Of a stretch of 64,000 nt of DNA, positions 16,109-25,010 are shown piece after piece. A model generated the notes under the pieces. The model ran no database searches, had not been told where the DNA came from, and saw nothing but the letters and a program-made list of their open reading frames with translations. The number at the start of each line of letters is the position of its first letter. Position 1 is the stretch's first letter. This DNA is from Rhizobium leucaenae USDA 9039. Lineage in GTDB: Bacteria > Pseudomonadota > Alphaproteobacteria > Rhizobiales > Rhizobiaceae. The translations under genes and the position numbers were made by a program. The stretch covers positions 62,001 to 126,000 of the forward strand of contig NZ_AUFB01000006.1 of NCBI RefSeq assembly GCF_000426285.1, given 5' to 3'.

Positions 16109-17850
16109 CCGCTCACATCCTCGCCGGCTATCATCAAACGCACCGGCACAGCGGCAGAATGCCTCGTGGATGTGCCCAATATCTCCTCCTTGGCTCCGAA
16201 CGCCTGTAACTGGCCGTTGGCAATGATCGCGACTTTATCCGCGGCGGCGAGAGCGCTCGGCCTGTGTGCGACGACGATGGCGATGCCGCCGCGCGCCCGG
16301 ATGCCCATCAAAGCTTGGGTCAAGCATGCCTCGCCCTCGGCATCCAGATTGGAGTTCGGCTCGTCAAGAACCACCAGGAAGGGCTCGCCATAAAGGGCCC
16401 GAGCCAAGGCAATGCGTTGCCTCTGACCGGCGGAAAGTCGCGAACCGCCCTCGCCGACGATCGTATCGAACCCCTCCGGCAGCTTGACGATCATGTCGTA
16501 GACACCAGCCGCCTTTGCCGCCGCGATAATCGGTCCGGACTGCATGTCCTTCGCGAAGCGGGAAATATTTTCGGCTATCGAGCCGTCGAACAAGCCGACA
16601 TCCTGGGGCAGATATCCGATATGACGTCCCAAATCGCTTTGCTCCCATTGCGAGAGAGCTGCCTGATCGAGCCTGATCGCGCCGATCACTACCGGCCACA
16701 ATCCGGTAATCGCTCTCGCAAGCGACGATTTTCCCGAAGCGCTGGGGCCGATCACGCCAAGCACCGTGCCCGCCGAGATCTTGAATGCGATATTGCGCAG
16801 GATGAAGTCGCGACTGCCGGGAGATGTGAGGCTTATGTTTTCGACGCTCAGCTCTTTTTGCGGCGCCGGCAGGGCCACGGCCCGGTGTTCGCTAGGGATC
16901 AGATCCAAGAGCTTGGCGAGGCGCGACCAGCTTTGGCGGGCGGCGACAAAGCCCTTCCATTGCCCGATTGCAAGCTCCACGGGAGCCAGCGCACGGGTGA
17001 CCATGATCGAACTGGCGATGATGATGCCGCCCGTCGCCTCCTGCTTGATGACGAGGATCGCGCCGACGGCCAACACAGCGGACTGCAGCATCATCCGCAA
17101 TATCTTCGCGATCGTGGTGAGCGTGCCGACGATATTACCCGCGGAGAGCTGATTTCCCAGATACGCCTCGTTCATCGCCGTCCATTTCTCGGTCAGACGG
17201 CCACTGAAACCCATGGCGACCACGGCCTCCCAGTTTCGCCGCGCCGCTTGCGCAAAGCCGAGCCGAGCCGCGGAAGACTTTGCGGCCTCTAGGGCCGGCT
17301 TGTGCGACAGCACCTCTGCCAGCGCCGTCAGGACGATGAGCAGAATGGCGCCGCATAGGGCTGTAAAGCCGATCCAGAAATGGAACAGAAAACACAGGAT
17401 GAGATAGAGAGGCATCCAGGGCAGATCGAACAACGCCGTCGACCCAGCACCGGATAAGAACGATCGGATTTGTTCCAGATCACGGACGGACTGCAAGCCG
17501 TCGTCGGGCGCTTGCATTTTTGTCGGCAGAAGAATGAGCGAGCCGAAGACCTTCCGGTTCATTCTTTCATCGAGAGATACGCCCACGCGTGCAAGCAGCA
17601 TCGAGCGCAACAATTCCAGAGCTCCCTGGAATATGTACAGGGTCGCGGCGATGATCGCGAGGCCAGCCAGCGTCGGAAGGCTGCGGCTCGGAATGACACG
17701 ATCGTAAACCTGCAGCATGAAAAAGGAGCCGGTGAGCGCCAACATGTTTATCGCAGCGCTCGCAATAGCGATGCTGAAGAACGCCTTTCGAAGCGACGAC
17801 AGCATCAGCAAGATGAATTTTTGTGGTGGTTCTTTCGGGACCGCTGGCAC
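16105..17850 (-). CDS. prsD: Type I secretion ABC exporter (PrsD family)
   Basis: A 581-residue fused permease-ATPase. Residues 20-300 form the membrane domain, with no C39 peptidase extension. The nucleotide-binding domain has Walker A GPSASGKS at 368-375, a signature LSAGQ at 472-476 and Walker B LVVLDEP ending at D496-E497. It belongs to the PrtD/PrsD class that exports RTX proteins in one step without cleavage. The start is GTG 17850 with AGGA upstream. Operon mate of the HlyD-type adaptor; probable exporter of the adjacent GH16 enzyme and possibly of other cargo with C-terminal signals. Confidence 0.9.
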   Translation of the reverse strand: MPAVPKEPPQKFILLMLSSLRKAFFSIAIASAAINMLALTGSFFMLQVYDRVIPSRSLPTLAGLAIIAATLYIFQGALELLRSMLLARVGVSLDERMNRKVFGSLILLPTKMQAPDDGLQSVRDLEQIRSFLSGAGSTALFDLPWMPLYLILCFLFHFWIGFTALCGAILLIVLTALAEVLSHKPALEAAKSSAARLGFAQAARRNWEAVVAMGFSGRLTEKWTAMNEAYLGNQLSAGNIVGTLTTIAKILRMMLQSAVLAVGAILVIKQEATGGIIIASSIMVTRALAPVELAIGQWKGFVAARQSWSRLAKLLDLIPSEHRAVALPAPQKELSVENISLTSPGSRDFILRNIAFKISAGTVLGVIGPSASGKSSLARAITGLWPVVIGAIRLDQAALSQWEQSDLGRHIGYLPQDVGLFDGSIAENISRFAKDMQSGPIIAAAKAAGVYDMIVKLPEGFDTIVGEGGSRLSAGQRQRIALARALYGEPFLVVLDEPNSNLDAEGEACLTQALMGIRARGGIAIVVAHRPSALAAADKVAIIANGQLQAFGAKEEILGTSTRHSAAVPVRLMIAGEDVSG

Positions 17851-18203
17851 GTTGCTTCAATCCTTGCGTTATCGTCACACGCGGCAGAGATGCCAGGAAG
17901 TTTGTCTAGGCCATTTTCCTGCCCGATAATCCTCTCCTTCCGCACGTGGTTCCCTTACGGCAGGTATGGATCAGACATGGCCTAGCAATGCTCTTCGTCA
18001 AGTCTGCACATCGCCAATGCGGAGATCATGAGGTTGATATTGCGCCATTTTCCTTACAGACAGGAGCATCTACGACAACTAACTGCTGCCACTCCTTCAG
18101 GTTTTCGAGCTGGGTCCGCTCAAGTCTGTTAAAGTGACAAAGGCGTCGGCTTCCAGTTCGACCCGGCATGAAAAACAGACATCAAACTGCGGGAGGGGTA
18201 AGC
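17851..18203. other. Divergent intergenic region
   Basis: A 353-base gap between the exporter gene and the flavin oxidoreductase must hold both promoters. The only structure I see is an 8-bp inverted repeat, CTAGGCCA at 17906-17913 and TGGCCTAG at 17978-17985, too far apart to be a tight operator. No gene. Confidence 0.4.
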
Positions 18204-19571
18204 ATGAAGACCTTCGACGCGATTATCGTCGGTGCCGGGCAAGCGGGGCCGTCCCTTGCCGGGCGTTTTGCGGGCGCCGGAATGACGGTGGCTCTGATAG
18301 AGCGGAAATTCGTCGGCGGGACCTGCGTCAATGCCGGCTGCATGCCGACCAAAACCCTCGTTGCCAGCGCCCGGACCGCCCACGTGATACGACGAGGCGC
18401 GGATTATGGCATCCACACGAATGGCGGTTTATTGACGGATATGGCGGCCGTCGAAAAGCGTGCTGCAACCGTCATCAACAACGCCAGGAATTCGCTTACG
18501 ACCTGGCTCACCTCCACAGACGGAATTTCCCTGATAAGGGGACATGCCCGCTTCGAAAGCGAGAAGACCATCCGCGTCGGCGATGAGATGCTGACCGCGC
18601 CGCGTATCTTTCTCAACGTCGGCGCCAGGCCGGCGATACCTGCTTTCCCCGGACTTTCGGACATCGAGTACCTGACAAGTACCTCCATCATCCATCTGAC
18701 GGCCCTGCCGCGCCATCTCGCCATCATCGGCGGCGGCTATATCGGCCTCGAATTCGCGCAGATGTACCGGCGCTTCGGCACCGAGGTCAGCATCATCGAA
18801 CATGGCCCGCACCTGGCCCCGCGAGAGGACGATGATATCTGCCAGGCGATCGGTGATGTTCTTAGCGCCGAAGGCATAGCGATCCATACGAATGCGCAGG
18901 ACATCAGACTGTCGAAGCGTGGCGAGAACATCCGCATCTCGACTGCGAACGGCAACCCGGAGGTCGAAGCAAGCCATCTCCTCATCGCCACGGGACGCCG
19001 GCCCAACACCGACGATCTCGGCCTCGAAAACGCTGGTGTCGCACTGGACGGCAAAGGCTATATCGTCGTCGACGATCATCTCTCCACCAATGTCGACGGC
19101 ATATGGGCCCTCGGCGATTGCAACGGCCACGGTGCCTTCACGCATACTTCCTATAACGATTTCGAGATCGTCGCGGCCAATCTCCTGGACGGCGAAGACC
19201 GGAAGCTGAGCGAGCGCATTCCCGCCTATGCGCTCTATATCGATCCGCCGCTCGGGCGCGTCGGGATGACTGAGAAAGAAGCGCGGGCAAAAGGACGGTC
19301 AGTCTCTACATCGACCATGCCGATGAGCCGCGTCGGCCGCGCCGTCGAAAAGGGCGAAACACAAGGCCTGATGAAGGTCGTCGCCGATGTCGAAACCGGA
19401 CAGATCCTGGGTGCCGCAATCCTGGGCGTCGAAGGCGACGAGGCGATCCACGGGTTCATCGACGCCATGCATGCGCGCACGCCCTATCCGGTGCTGAAAT
19501 GGGCCGTGCCGATCCATCCCACGGTATCCGAACTTATTCCGACGCTTCTCGGCGGGCTGAAATCGAGTTAG
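18204..19571 (+). CDS. Class I pyridine nucleotide-disulfide oxidoreductase (mercuric reductase-like)
   Basis: A 455-residue FAD/NAD(P) enzyme. The order is FAD-binding GAGQAG (10-15), redox-active pair C41-VNAG-C46, NAD-binding GGGYIG, FAD contact TNVDGIWALGD, and the C-terminal dimer interface HPTVSELIP with its catalytic His. This is the dihydrolipoamide dehydrogenase/mercuric reductase fold; no N-terminal metal-binding domain and no C-terminal vicinal cysteines are present, so mercury reduction is unlikely. It is a member of the uncharacterised FAD-containing oxidoreductase group. The ATG at 18204 has GGGAGGGG upstream. It is monocistronic and convergent with htpG. Confidence 0.88.
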   Translation: MKTFDAIIVGAGQAGPSLAGRFAGAGMTVALIERKFVGGTCVNAGCMPTKTLVASARTAHVIRRGADYGIHTNGGLLTDMAAVEKRAATVINNARNSLTTWLTSTDGISLIRGHARFESEKTIRVGDEMLTAPRIFLNVGARPAIPAFPGLSDIEYLTSTSIIHLTALPRHLAIIGGGYIGLEFAQMYRRFGTEVSIIEHGPHLAPREDDDICQAIGDVLSAEGIAIHTNAQDIRLSKRGENIRISTANGNPEVEASHLLIATGRRPNTDDLGLENAGVALDGKGYIVVDDHLSTNVDGIWALGDCNGHGAFTHTSYNDFEIVAANLLDGEDRKLSERIPAYALYIDPPLGRVGMTEKEARAKGRSVSTSTMPMSRVGRAVEKGETQGLMKVVADVETGQILGAAILGVEGDEAIHGFIDAMHARTPYPVLKWAVPIHPTVSELIPTLLGGLKSS

Positions 19572-19605
19572 CCGGTCAAGGCACCCTGAGATAGCGGAGA
19601 TCGCC

Positions 19606-19642
19606 CGCCCTCTCCGATGGCCAACAGGCTGCGGAGAGGGCG
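19606..19642. terminator. Hairpin between convergent oxidoreductase and htpG
   Basis: CGCCCTCTCCG (19606-19616) pairs perfectly with CGGAGAGGGCG (19632-19642) across a 15-base loop, in the 81-base gap between two convergent stops. No T-run follows. Confidence 0.5.
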
Positions 19643-19652
19643 AACGGGAAGC

Positions 19653-21542
19653 TTATTGCAGCGCTTTTTCCATCAGGCGCACCAACCGCTCGGCGAATGC
19701 GCGTGGATCGGCCGGTTTGTCGCCATCCAAAACGCGTGCCTGATCGAGCAGCAGGAATGCCGCATCGTCACGCAAGGACGGCTGATCGCTTCTGGCGGCG
19801 ACGGCTTTTACGACCGGGTGATCGCCATTGATCTCCAGGATCGGCTTCGCGCCGCCCTGCAGGCGGCCGGCGCCCTGCAGAATTTTTTCGAGCTGCCGAT
19901 CGTAGCCCTGTTCGGGAGCCACCAGGCAGACCGCACTTTCGATCAAACGGTCAGACGCGCGCACGTCCGATACTTGATCGGCGAGCTTCTCCCTCGCAAA
20001 GTCGATGAACGCCTGCACCTCCGCAGGTGCCGTCTCACTTGCCGACGTGCCCTGCTCGACCTTGCTGAATTGCGTCAGGTCGGCGGAACCCTGTGTGATC
20101 GACTTGAAGCTCTTACCCTCGCATTCCGGGGCATTGGTGACCCAGAAGCTGTCGACAGAATCCGTCAGCAGCAGAACCTCGATGCCGCGTGCGCGGAAAC
20201 CCTCGAGCTGCGGCGATGCCTTCAGTTGCTCCAAGCTGTCGCCGACCAGATAATAAATGGCCTGCTGGCCGTCCTTGATGTCTTTGATGTAATCGGAAAG
20301 AGAGCGATACCCCTCGCCGGAAGCGGTCGTGCGAAAACGCGACAGCGCCATCAGCTGGCTGCGCCGCTCGAAGTCTTCGTAGATGCCTTCCTTGATCAGG
20401 CTTCCGAAGGTTTCCCAGAGCTTGAGGAAGGCGTCGTTATCGCTTTCGGCAAGTTTCTCGATGGCAGTTATGATCCTGTTGACGACGCCCTTCCGGATTG
20501 ATGCAAGAATGGCGCTTTCCTGGATCATTTCGCGCGAGACATTGAGCGGCAGGTCGGCAGTGTCGACCAGGCCGCGCACGAAGCGGAGATAACGGGGCAG
20601 CAATTCCGCATCGTCTGTAATGAAGACCCGCTTCACGTAAAGCTTCATGCGGCCCTTTCGATCGGGATCGAAGAGGTCGAAGGGCTGGGTGCCGGGCACG
20701 AAGGCGAGTGCGGAATATTCGTGACGGCCTTCGGCACGAAAATGCACCGTCAGGGCCGGTTCGTCGTACTGGCCGGAAATTCCGCGATAGAAGTCGGTGT
20801 ACTCCTCGCTGGTAATGTCATTCTTCGATTTGGTCCAGAGCGCGGTCCCGTCGGTTAGCTGCATTGCTTCAGCACCGGGCTTCTCTGCGATCCTGATCGG
20901 CACCGGTACATGGCCCGACTGCTCTTTGATGATCCGCTCGATGGTCCAGCGCGACGTGAAGTTCTTGGCGTCGTCCATCAGATGCAGGGTAATGCGCGTG
21001 CCGCGCGCTGGCGCCTCGCTGACATCGATCGGGCTGACGCTGTAGCCGCCCTTGCCGTCCGAAGACCAGAGCCAAGCATCGTCCGCTCCCGCACGGCGGG
21101 ATACGACGTCAACGCGCTCGGCGACCATGAAGCAGGAATAGAAGCCGACGCCGAACTGTCCGATGAGCTGTGCGCCCTCACCTTGCTTGGTTGCCTCGAC
21201 GCGCTCCATGAACGCCCTCGTTCCGGAGCGAGCGATCGTTCCGAGCGCTTCGATCATCTCGTCGCGGCTCATGCCGATGCCGTTGTCCTCGACGAGAAGC
21301 CTGCCGCCCTCCTCATCCAGCGTCAACACAATGCGGCTGTCGGGATCGTTCGCCAGCAACGCCGGCGTGGCGATTGCCTCATATCGCAGTTTTTCGCAGG
21401 CATCGGCCGCATTCGAAATCAGTTCTCGTAAGAAAACATCCTTATCCGAATAAACCGAGTGAACCATCATGTGCAGAAGGCGGGCGACGTCGGCCTCAAA
21501 GACGTGGCTCTCAGCGGGATTTTCTGCGGTGGTCGTCGTCAT
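19653..21542 (-). CDS. htpG: Molecular chaperone HtpG (Hsp90)
   Basis: A 629-residue cytosolic Hsp90 chaperone. The N-terminal GHKL ATPase domain has ELISNAADACEKLRY with the catalytic Glu and Mg-binding Asn, then DNGIGM and GQFGVGFYSCF. The middle domain has the ATP-contacting Arg region near RGLVDTADLPLNVSRE, and a C-terminal dimerisation domain follows. Length is normal for bacterial HtpG. The start at 21542 has AGGAGA nine bases upstream; the frame is open to 21611 without homology. It stands alone, convergent with the flavin oxidoreductase. I see no ROSE-type thermometer in the short leader. Confidence 0.95.
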   Translation of the reverse strand: MTTTTAENPAESHVFEADVARLLHMMVHSVYSDKDVFLRELISNAADACEKLRYEAIATPALLANDPDSRIVLTLDEEGGRLLVEDNGIGMSRDEMIEALGTIARSGTRAFMERVEATKQGEGAQLIGQFGVGFYSCFMVAERVDVVSRRAGADDAWLWSSDGKGGYSVSPIDVSEAPARGTRITLHLMDDAKNFTSRWTIERIIKEQSGHVPVPIRIAEKPGAEAMQLTDGTALWTKSKNDITSEEYTDFYRGISGQYDEPALTVHFRAEGRHEYSALAFVPGTQPFDLFDPDRKGRMKLYVKRVFITDDAELLPRYLRFVRGLVDTADLPLNVSREMIQESAILASIRKGVVNRIITAIEKLAESDNDAFLKLWETFGSLIKEGIYEDFERRSQLMALSRFRTTASGEGYRSLSDYIKDIKDGQQAIYYLVGDSLEQLKASPQLEGFRARGIEVLLLTDSVDSFWVTNAPECEGKSFKSITQGSADLTQFSKVEQGTSASETAPAEVQAFIDFAREKLADQVSDVRASDRLIESAVCLVAPEQGYDRQLEKILQGAGRLQGGAKPILEINGDHPVVKAVAARSDQPSLRDDAAFLLLDQARVLDGDKPADPRAFAERLVRLMEKALQ

Positions 21543-21740
21543 ATGCGTCTGGTCTCCTGAGAATGTTGAAAGTCGCGCCGAAGAGGTGGCGGAAGAGGAA
21601 CAAAAATTCAAGCTGGAGCCACAAGAAAAGGACCGCTTTCGCGATCCTGTTCACTTCCGTTCCCAATCCGTGACCAACCTTGCTGCCCAATAGGATCAGC
21701 GAAAAAGCTTGCAGGTCAATGTGCCGGTAATGCGGCATCC

Positions 21741-22046
21741 CTAGTGTAACGTCGTATTGACCACGCGATATGGATGCGTCATCCGGAACTGTGCGATCAC
21801 GTTCAAGGCCTGCTGAACGACCTGATCGGCGATATCGAGATTGTCACGCGCCAGTTCGTCGGCATTCTCCTTGATAGCAGAGGCCATCGTACGCGATGTC
21901 GTCGCAAAGCTCTCATTGCCTTCCATCAGGGCTTCTTGAGCGCTTCCTTCAAGCGTATCGGCAATATTGGCCAGCACTTCTTCACGCTCGCTGACGCTCA
22001 GATCGCGAATATTCTTCAGATTTCCTTCCATCTCAATGTCACTCAT
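21741..22046 (-). CDS. Small helical protein of unknown function
   Basis: A 101-residue acidic, alanine-rich protein predicted to be mostly helical (NIRDLSVSEREEVLANIADTLEGSAQEALMEG...). No known domain is recognised, no signal peptide or membrane span. ATG 22046 is preferred, with GTG 22052 two codons earlier as the alternative. Coding character is supported by consistent amphipathic helices and rhizobial codon use. It lies between htpG and another unknown gene on the same strand. Confidence 0.6.
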   Translation of the reverse strand: MSDIEMEGNLKNIRDLSVSEREEVLANIADTLEGSAQEALMEGNESFATTSRTMASAIKENADELARDNLDIADQVVQQALNVIAQFRMTHPYRVVNTTLH

Positions 22047-22203
22047 ACTCACGTTACATCCGGACGCTGATCTCTTTCGAGCCTCGGCATATGTGAGTTA
22101 GGAAATGAAAAATGGCGATTCAAGAGCCGGTGGTTTCCATGCCATCCCCGCAGGCACATCGCCGGTTTTGGACGGCCGCCGGCCGTCTGCTCTTTTTCCG
22201 GGA

Positions 22204-22686
22204 TCAGTGAAATGTTGGCTGTGTAGGCTCTTCCAGGGGAAACTCTTTGATAAAAGGATCTTTTCGGCCGTCGATGAAATAGGCTCGCAGCCGCTCATAA
22301 ATACTTGCATTCTCCCTGGGGCTACAGTGCCACATCGCTTGTTCCAGCATGTCGCCGAGCGCTGCCGACCGCTGATGTCGTCCCGAAACCATCGAGAAAA
22401 ACTGTTTGGCGATCGTATGGAAGAGATTCAATTGCGACGTGTTTATCAGCTTGCCGGTCTCGTCCAGATCCTCGAAATAACCCTGGACCATATCGAGACG
22501 ATGCGCCTTTCCTTTGACATAGGCTATCATCACCTGCGCGATGACAACCCGCTCATTCACCCAGTGAGGGAATACCGCGCTTTCTTCCGGCAAGGCGCCG
22601 TTGACCACCAAGATGGTCCGCATATCCGGTCCAACGACAATCGTCTTCATCTCGTAGCTGTCGACGATCTGGTGCGCCATTTTCAT
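22204..22686 (-). CDS. Protein of unknown function
   Basis: A 160-residue soluble protein that I do not recognise. It opens with a short beta-rich region (YEMKTIVVGPDMRTILVVNGALPEE), followed by a helical middle (RLDMVQGYFEDLDETGKLINTSQLNLFHTIAKQFFSM) and an acidic, proline-ending tail. No signal peptide or membrane span. It is divergent from the Nudix gene. The start MKMAHQ is the first ATG; ATG 12 codons in is the alternative. Confidence 0.6.
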   Translation of the reverse strand: MKMAHQIVDSYEMKTIVVGPDMRTILVVNGALPEESAVFPHWVNERVVIAQVMIAYVKGKAHRLDMVQGYFEDLDETGKLINTSQLNLFHTIAKQFFSMVSGRHQRSAALGDMLEQAMWHCSPRENASIYERLRAYFIDGRKDPFIKEFPLEEPTQPTFH

Positions 22687-22909
22687 CGATCTACCTGGTT
22701 ATGGGCGGTAATCTATCGGTGCCGTCTGACAGCGACCTTAAACGCTGCCGGGCCGACGGGCCGGGACAAAACTCTGGTAAACTGTTACTCCAACATGGCG
22801 ATGAAGCTTTTGCAAAGTTGAATAAATAAGACCTTTCTTCAGGGGCATGGAGACTTTGCCCCTCGTTGACGAGGATGGATACGGCTCCATTTTTGCGGGA
22901 ACGATCATC

Positions 22910-23377
22910 ATGAAGAAGAGCGCCGGCATCCTGATGTACAGAAGGACGCAAAGCGATGTCCTGGTGCTGCTCGCTCACCCCGGCGGCCCCTTCTGGCGTA
23001 AGCGTGACGAAGGCGCCTGGTCCATTCCAAAAGGCGAATATCCGGAGGACGAACCTGCCGAAACCGCGGCCCGACGCGAATTCGCCGAGGAAATGGGCCA
23101 TATTCCCGACGGCATGTTGCAGCCGCTGGGCGAACTGCGTCAGAAAGGCGGGAAACACGTGGTAGCCTTTGCCCTCGAAGGCGAATTCGACATTTCCACC
23201 CTTCGCAGCAATCTGTTCGAAATCGAATGGCCACCTAGAAGCGGGCGCCTTCAGTCGTTTCCCGAGGTTGATCGCGCCGAATGGTTCACTCTTTCCGATG
23301 CCCGCCGGAAGATCCTCAGCAGCCAGCTCCCCTTCCTGGAAAGCCTGGAAGCGCTCGGCGTCAACTCGACGGACTGA
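22910..23377 (+). CDS. Nudix hydrolase
   Basis: A 155-residue Nudix-family pyrophosphohydrolase. A complete Nudix box (G-x5-E-x7-R-E-U-x-E-E-x-G) spans about residues 41-62, ending REFAEEMG, which binds the catalytic metal. The opening KKSAGILMYRR and the tail AEWFTLSDARRKILSSQLPFL match NTP/Ap4A-type housekeeping Nudix proteins. ATG 22910 is chosen because homology starts there; CGGGAACG lies upstream. The leader contains a 7-bp hairpin (22841-22863). Specific substrate unknown. Confidence 0.88.
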   Translation: MKKSAGILMYRRTQSDVLVLLAHPGGPFWRKRDEGAWSIPKGEYPEDEPAETAARREFAEEMGHIPDGMLQPLGELRQKGGKHVVAFALEGEFDISTLRSNLFEIEWPPRSGRLQSFPEVDRAEWFTLSDARRKILSSQLPFLESLEALGVNSTD

Positions 23378-23451
23378 AGGTTCGACCGCCTCATCGCAAT
23401 CGTCACGTCTGAAGGGCTGAAATTCGTTCCATCGCGTCAGGCCGATAATGC

Positions 23452-23488
23452 AAAAAGCAAAGGCAGCGCCATAGCCGTTGCCTTTGCT
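23452..23488 (-). terminator. Rho-independent terminator of the secreted-protein gene
   Basis: On the minus strand a perfect 10-bp stem, AGCAAAGGCA with TGCCTTTGCT (23456-23465 and 23479-23488), is followed by TTTTT. It lies 20 bases after the stop of the minus-strand gene at 23508. Confidence 0.7.
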
Positions 23489-23507
23489 ATTCCTTGCCGC
23501 TGACGAC

Positions 23508-24008
23508 TCAATCGTTGATCGGCTTCAGCGAATTCATGATGTTCTGCACGGCGTCGTCATGCTTGTCCTGAGTTTCCTTCGATCCCCAGTAGGTGACGAT
23601 CAGAAGCTTGTGCTCGGACGGCTGGAGTAGGCCGAGCTCGACATCGACGGGGCCGTCCTTGTCTTTGCCATCCCATTCGAGATGCGCCATCTTCATGCCG
23701 TTGAGCACGGAATCCGGAAATTCATGCTTGGACTTGGCATCGATGTCGACGCCGTTTTTCGACAGAAAATCAATAACATCGTCGAGGGTCTTATCAGCCG
23801 TCTTGTCGCTGGCGATATCTATGGAGAAGTAGATCGCAGAGTCCGGAGACGTTGCGTCGACGCCGGTTTCCGTTTCCTTCGGCCCCCAGCTATGGGGAAT
23901 CGAAACCTCGGCGATCGGTTCCTCGCTTGGGAACTGCAGGGTCTCGGCGTGAGCAAGAAGCGGGAAAGCCGCTGCGAATGCCGCAGCAATGAAAAGCGTT
24001 TTTTGCAT
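23508..24008 (-). CDS. Periplasmic protein of unknown function
   Basis: A 166-residue exported protein. The Sec signal peptide is residues 1-21 (MQKTLFIAAAFAAAFPLLAHA), cleaved before ETLQFPSEE. The mature part has alternating strands and helices (SIDIASDKTADKTLDDVIDFLSKNGVDID) and resembles rhizobial hypothetical stress-response proteins; I cannot name a family. It has its own rho-independent terminator and a 399-base divergent region shared with nasT. Confidence 0.7.
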   Translation of the reverse strand: MQKTLFIAAAFAAAFPLLAHAETLQFPSEEPIAEVSIPHSWGPKETETGVDATSPDSAIYFSIDIASDKTADKTLDDVIDFLSKNGVDIDAKSKHEFPDSVLNGMKMAHLEWDGKDKDGPVDVELGLLQPSEHKLLIVTYWGSKETQDKHDDAVQNIMNSLKPIND

Positions 24009-24407
24009 GGATAGGTCCTATCAGCGTCGTTTGTATGCGGTTTTGTCAGCGGCAGGCGTGAGACTCACGTTGCTACGGCAAAACTATCGGCAAGCCATTA
24101 CGAACACGAGACAAAGTCCGGTCGTCCCAAGGCTCAAAATTGGGGTGTTTTTCGATAGGGAATATTCCTGCGCGTCTTGAATTCCGCTTTGCGTGTCACA
24201 GATCCCCCGACGACCTCTGCCATTTGGCACGTATTGCCGAAGAACTTCGCCGATAAAGAATTTGAGACCTACAAATTCCGGCAATGGATCTTTAGGCCCC
24301 CGTCTGCCATTGCGATTGCCGCGAACCGATCGTAAGGAAGCACACGGCGGCTCTGGCGGTTGAACGACCATCAATCTCTGAGTTTGGGCCGGAGGCGATA
24401 TGCGACG
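24009..24407. other. Divergent upstream region and leader of nasT
   Basis: A 399-base gap with promoters for the secreted protein (minus) and for nasT (plus). ANTAR proteins act on leader RNA, so a regulated leader is plausible, but I could not find a clear pair of hexaloop hairpins by eye. Its end contains GGAGG at 24391-24395 and a three-codon reading frame overlapping the nasT start. Confidence 0.35.
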
Positions 24408-25010
24408 ATGAAATCCCCTACCCTTGCCGTTTTGGTCATAGACGAGAACCGCATTCGCGCGTCGATTATCGAGGCCGGATTGCGCGAGGCCGGGTATGAG
24501 AACGTCACGGTCGTCCATGACATCAATGGCATCGCCCGCAGGATCAGCGAGATCAATCCGGATGTAATCGTCATCGATCTGGAAAATCCCAACCGAGACA
24601 TGCTCGAAAACATGTTCCAGCTCTCGCGCGCAGTGAAGCGGCCGATCGCCATGTTCGTCGACAGGTCGGACGAAGCCTCGATCGAAGCGGCCGTCGATGC
24701 CGGCGTTTCAGCCTATATCGTCGACGGGTTGAAGCAGGAACGTGTGCGGCCGATCCTGAAGATGGCCATCAGTCGCTTCAACGCGTTTGCGCGCCTCAAC
24801 CGCGAACTGGAAGAGACCCGGAGCGAACTGGAAAACCGCAAGGTGATCGACCGCGCCAAAGGCCTGCTGATGAAATCGCGAGGCATTTCGGAAGAAGAGG
24901 CCTATGCGCTGATGCGCAGGACGGCCATGAACCAGAACCGCAAGATCATCGACATTGCGCAAAGTCTGGTAACGGCGATCGGCCTGCTCGATCCAGGAGA
25001 AAATGCATGA
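24408..25010 (+). CDS. nasT: ANTAR-domain antiterminator, NasT-type
   Basis: A 200-residue RNA-binding antiterminator. Residues 1-125 form a receiver-like domain (VLVIDENRIRASIIEAGLREAGY, then DVIVIDLENP with an Asp at the usual acceptor position). Residues about 138-195 form an ANTAR domain (KVIDRAKGLLMKSRGISEEEAYALMRR). In NasST systems NasT binds leader hairpins of nitrate-assimilation mRNAs to prevent termination, and NasS holds it inactive without nitrate or nitrite. Its stop overlaps the nasS start by four bases. The ATG is 12 bases from the GGAGG, with a tiny reading frame in between. Confidence 0.88.
   Translation: MKSPTLAVLVIDENRIRASIIEAGLREAGYENVTVVHDINGIARRISEINPDVIVIDLENPNRDMLENMFQLSRAVKRPIAMFVDRSDEASIEAAVDAGVSAYIVDGLKQERVRPILKMAISRFNAFARLNRELEETRSELENRKVIDRAKGLLMKSRGISEEEAYALMRRTAMNQNRKIIDIAQSLVTAIGLLDPGENA

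Noticed and set aside
16264..17292. A 342-codon plus-strand open frame opposite the PrsD gene
   Set aside because: Antisense of a well-conserved ABC exporter; Arg/Asp-rich product without domains.
18204..19571. Mercuric reductase (merA)
   Set aside because: The redox pair is present but the N-terminal heavy-metal domain, the C-terminal vicinal cysteines and any mer neighbours are absent.
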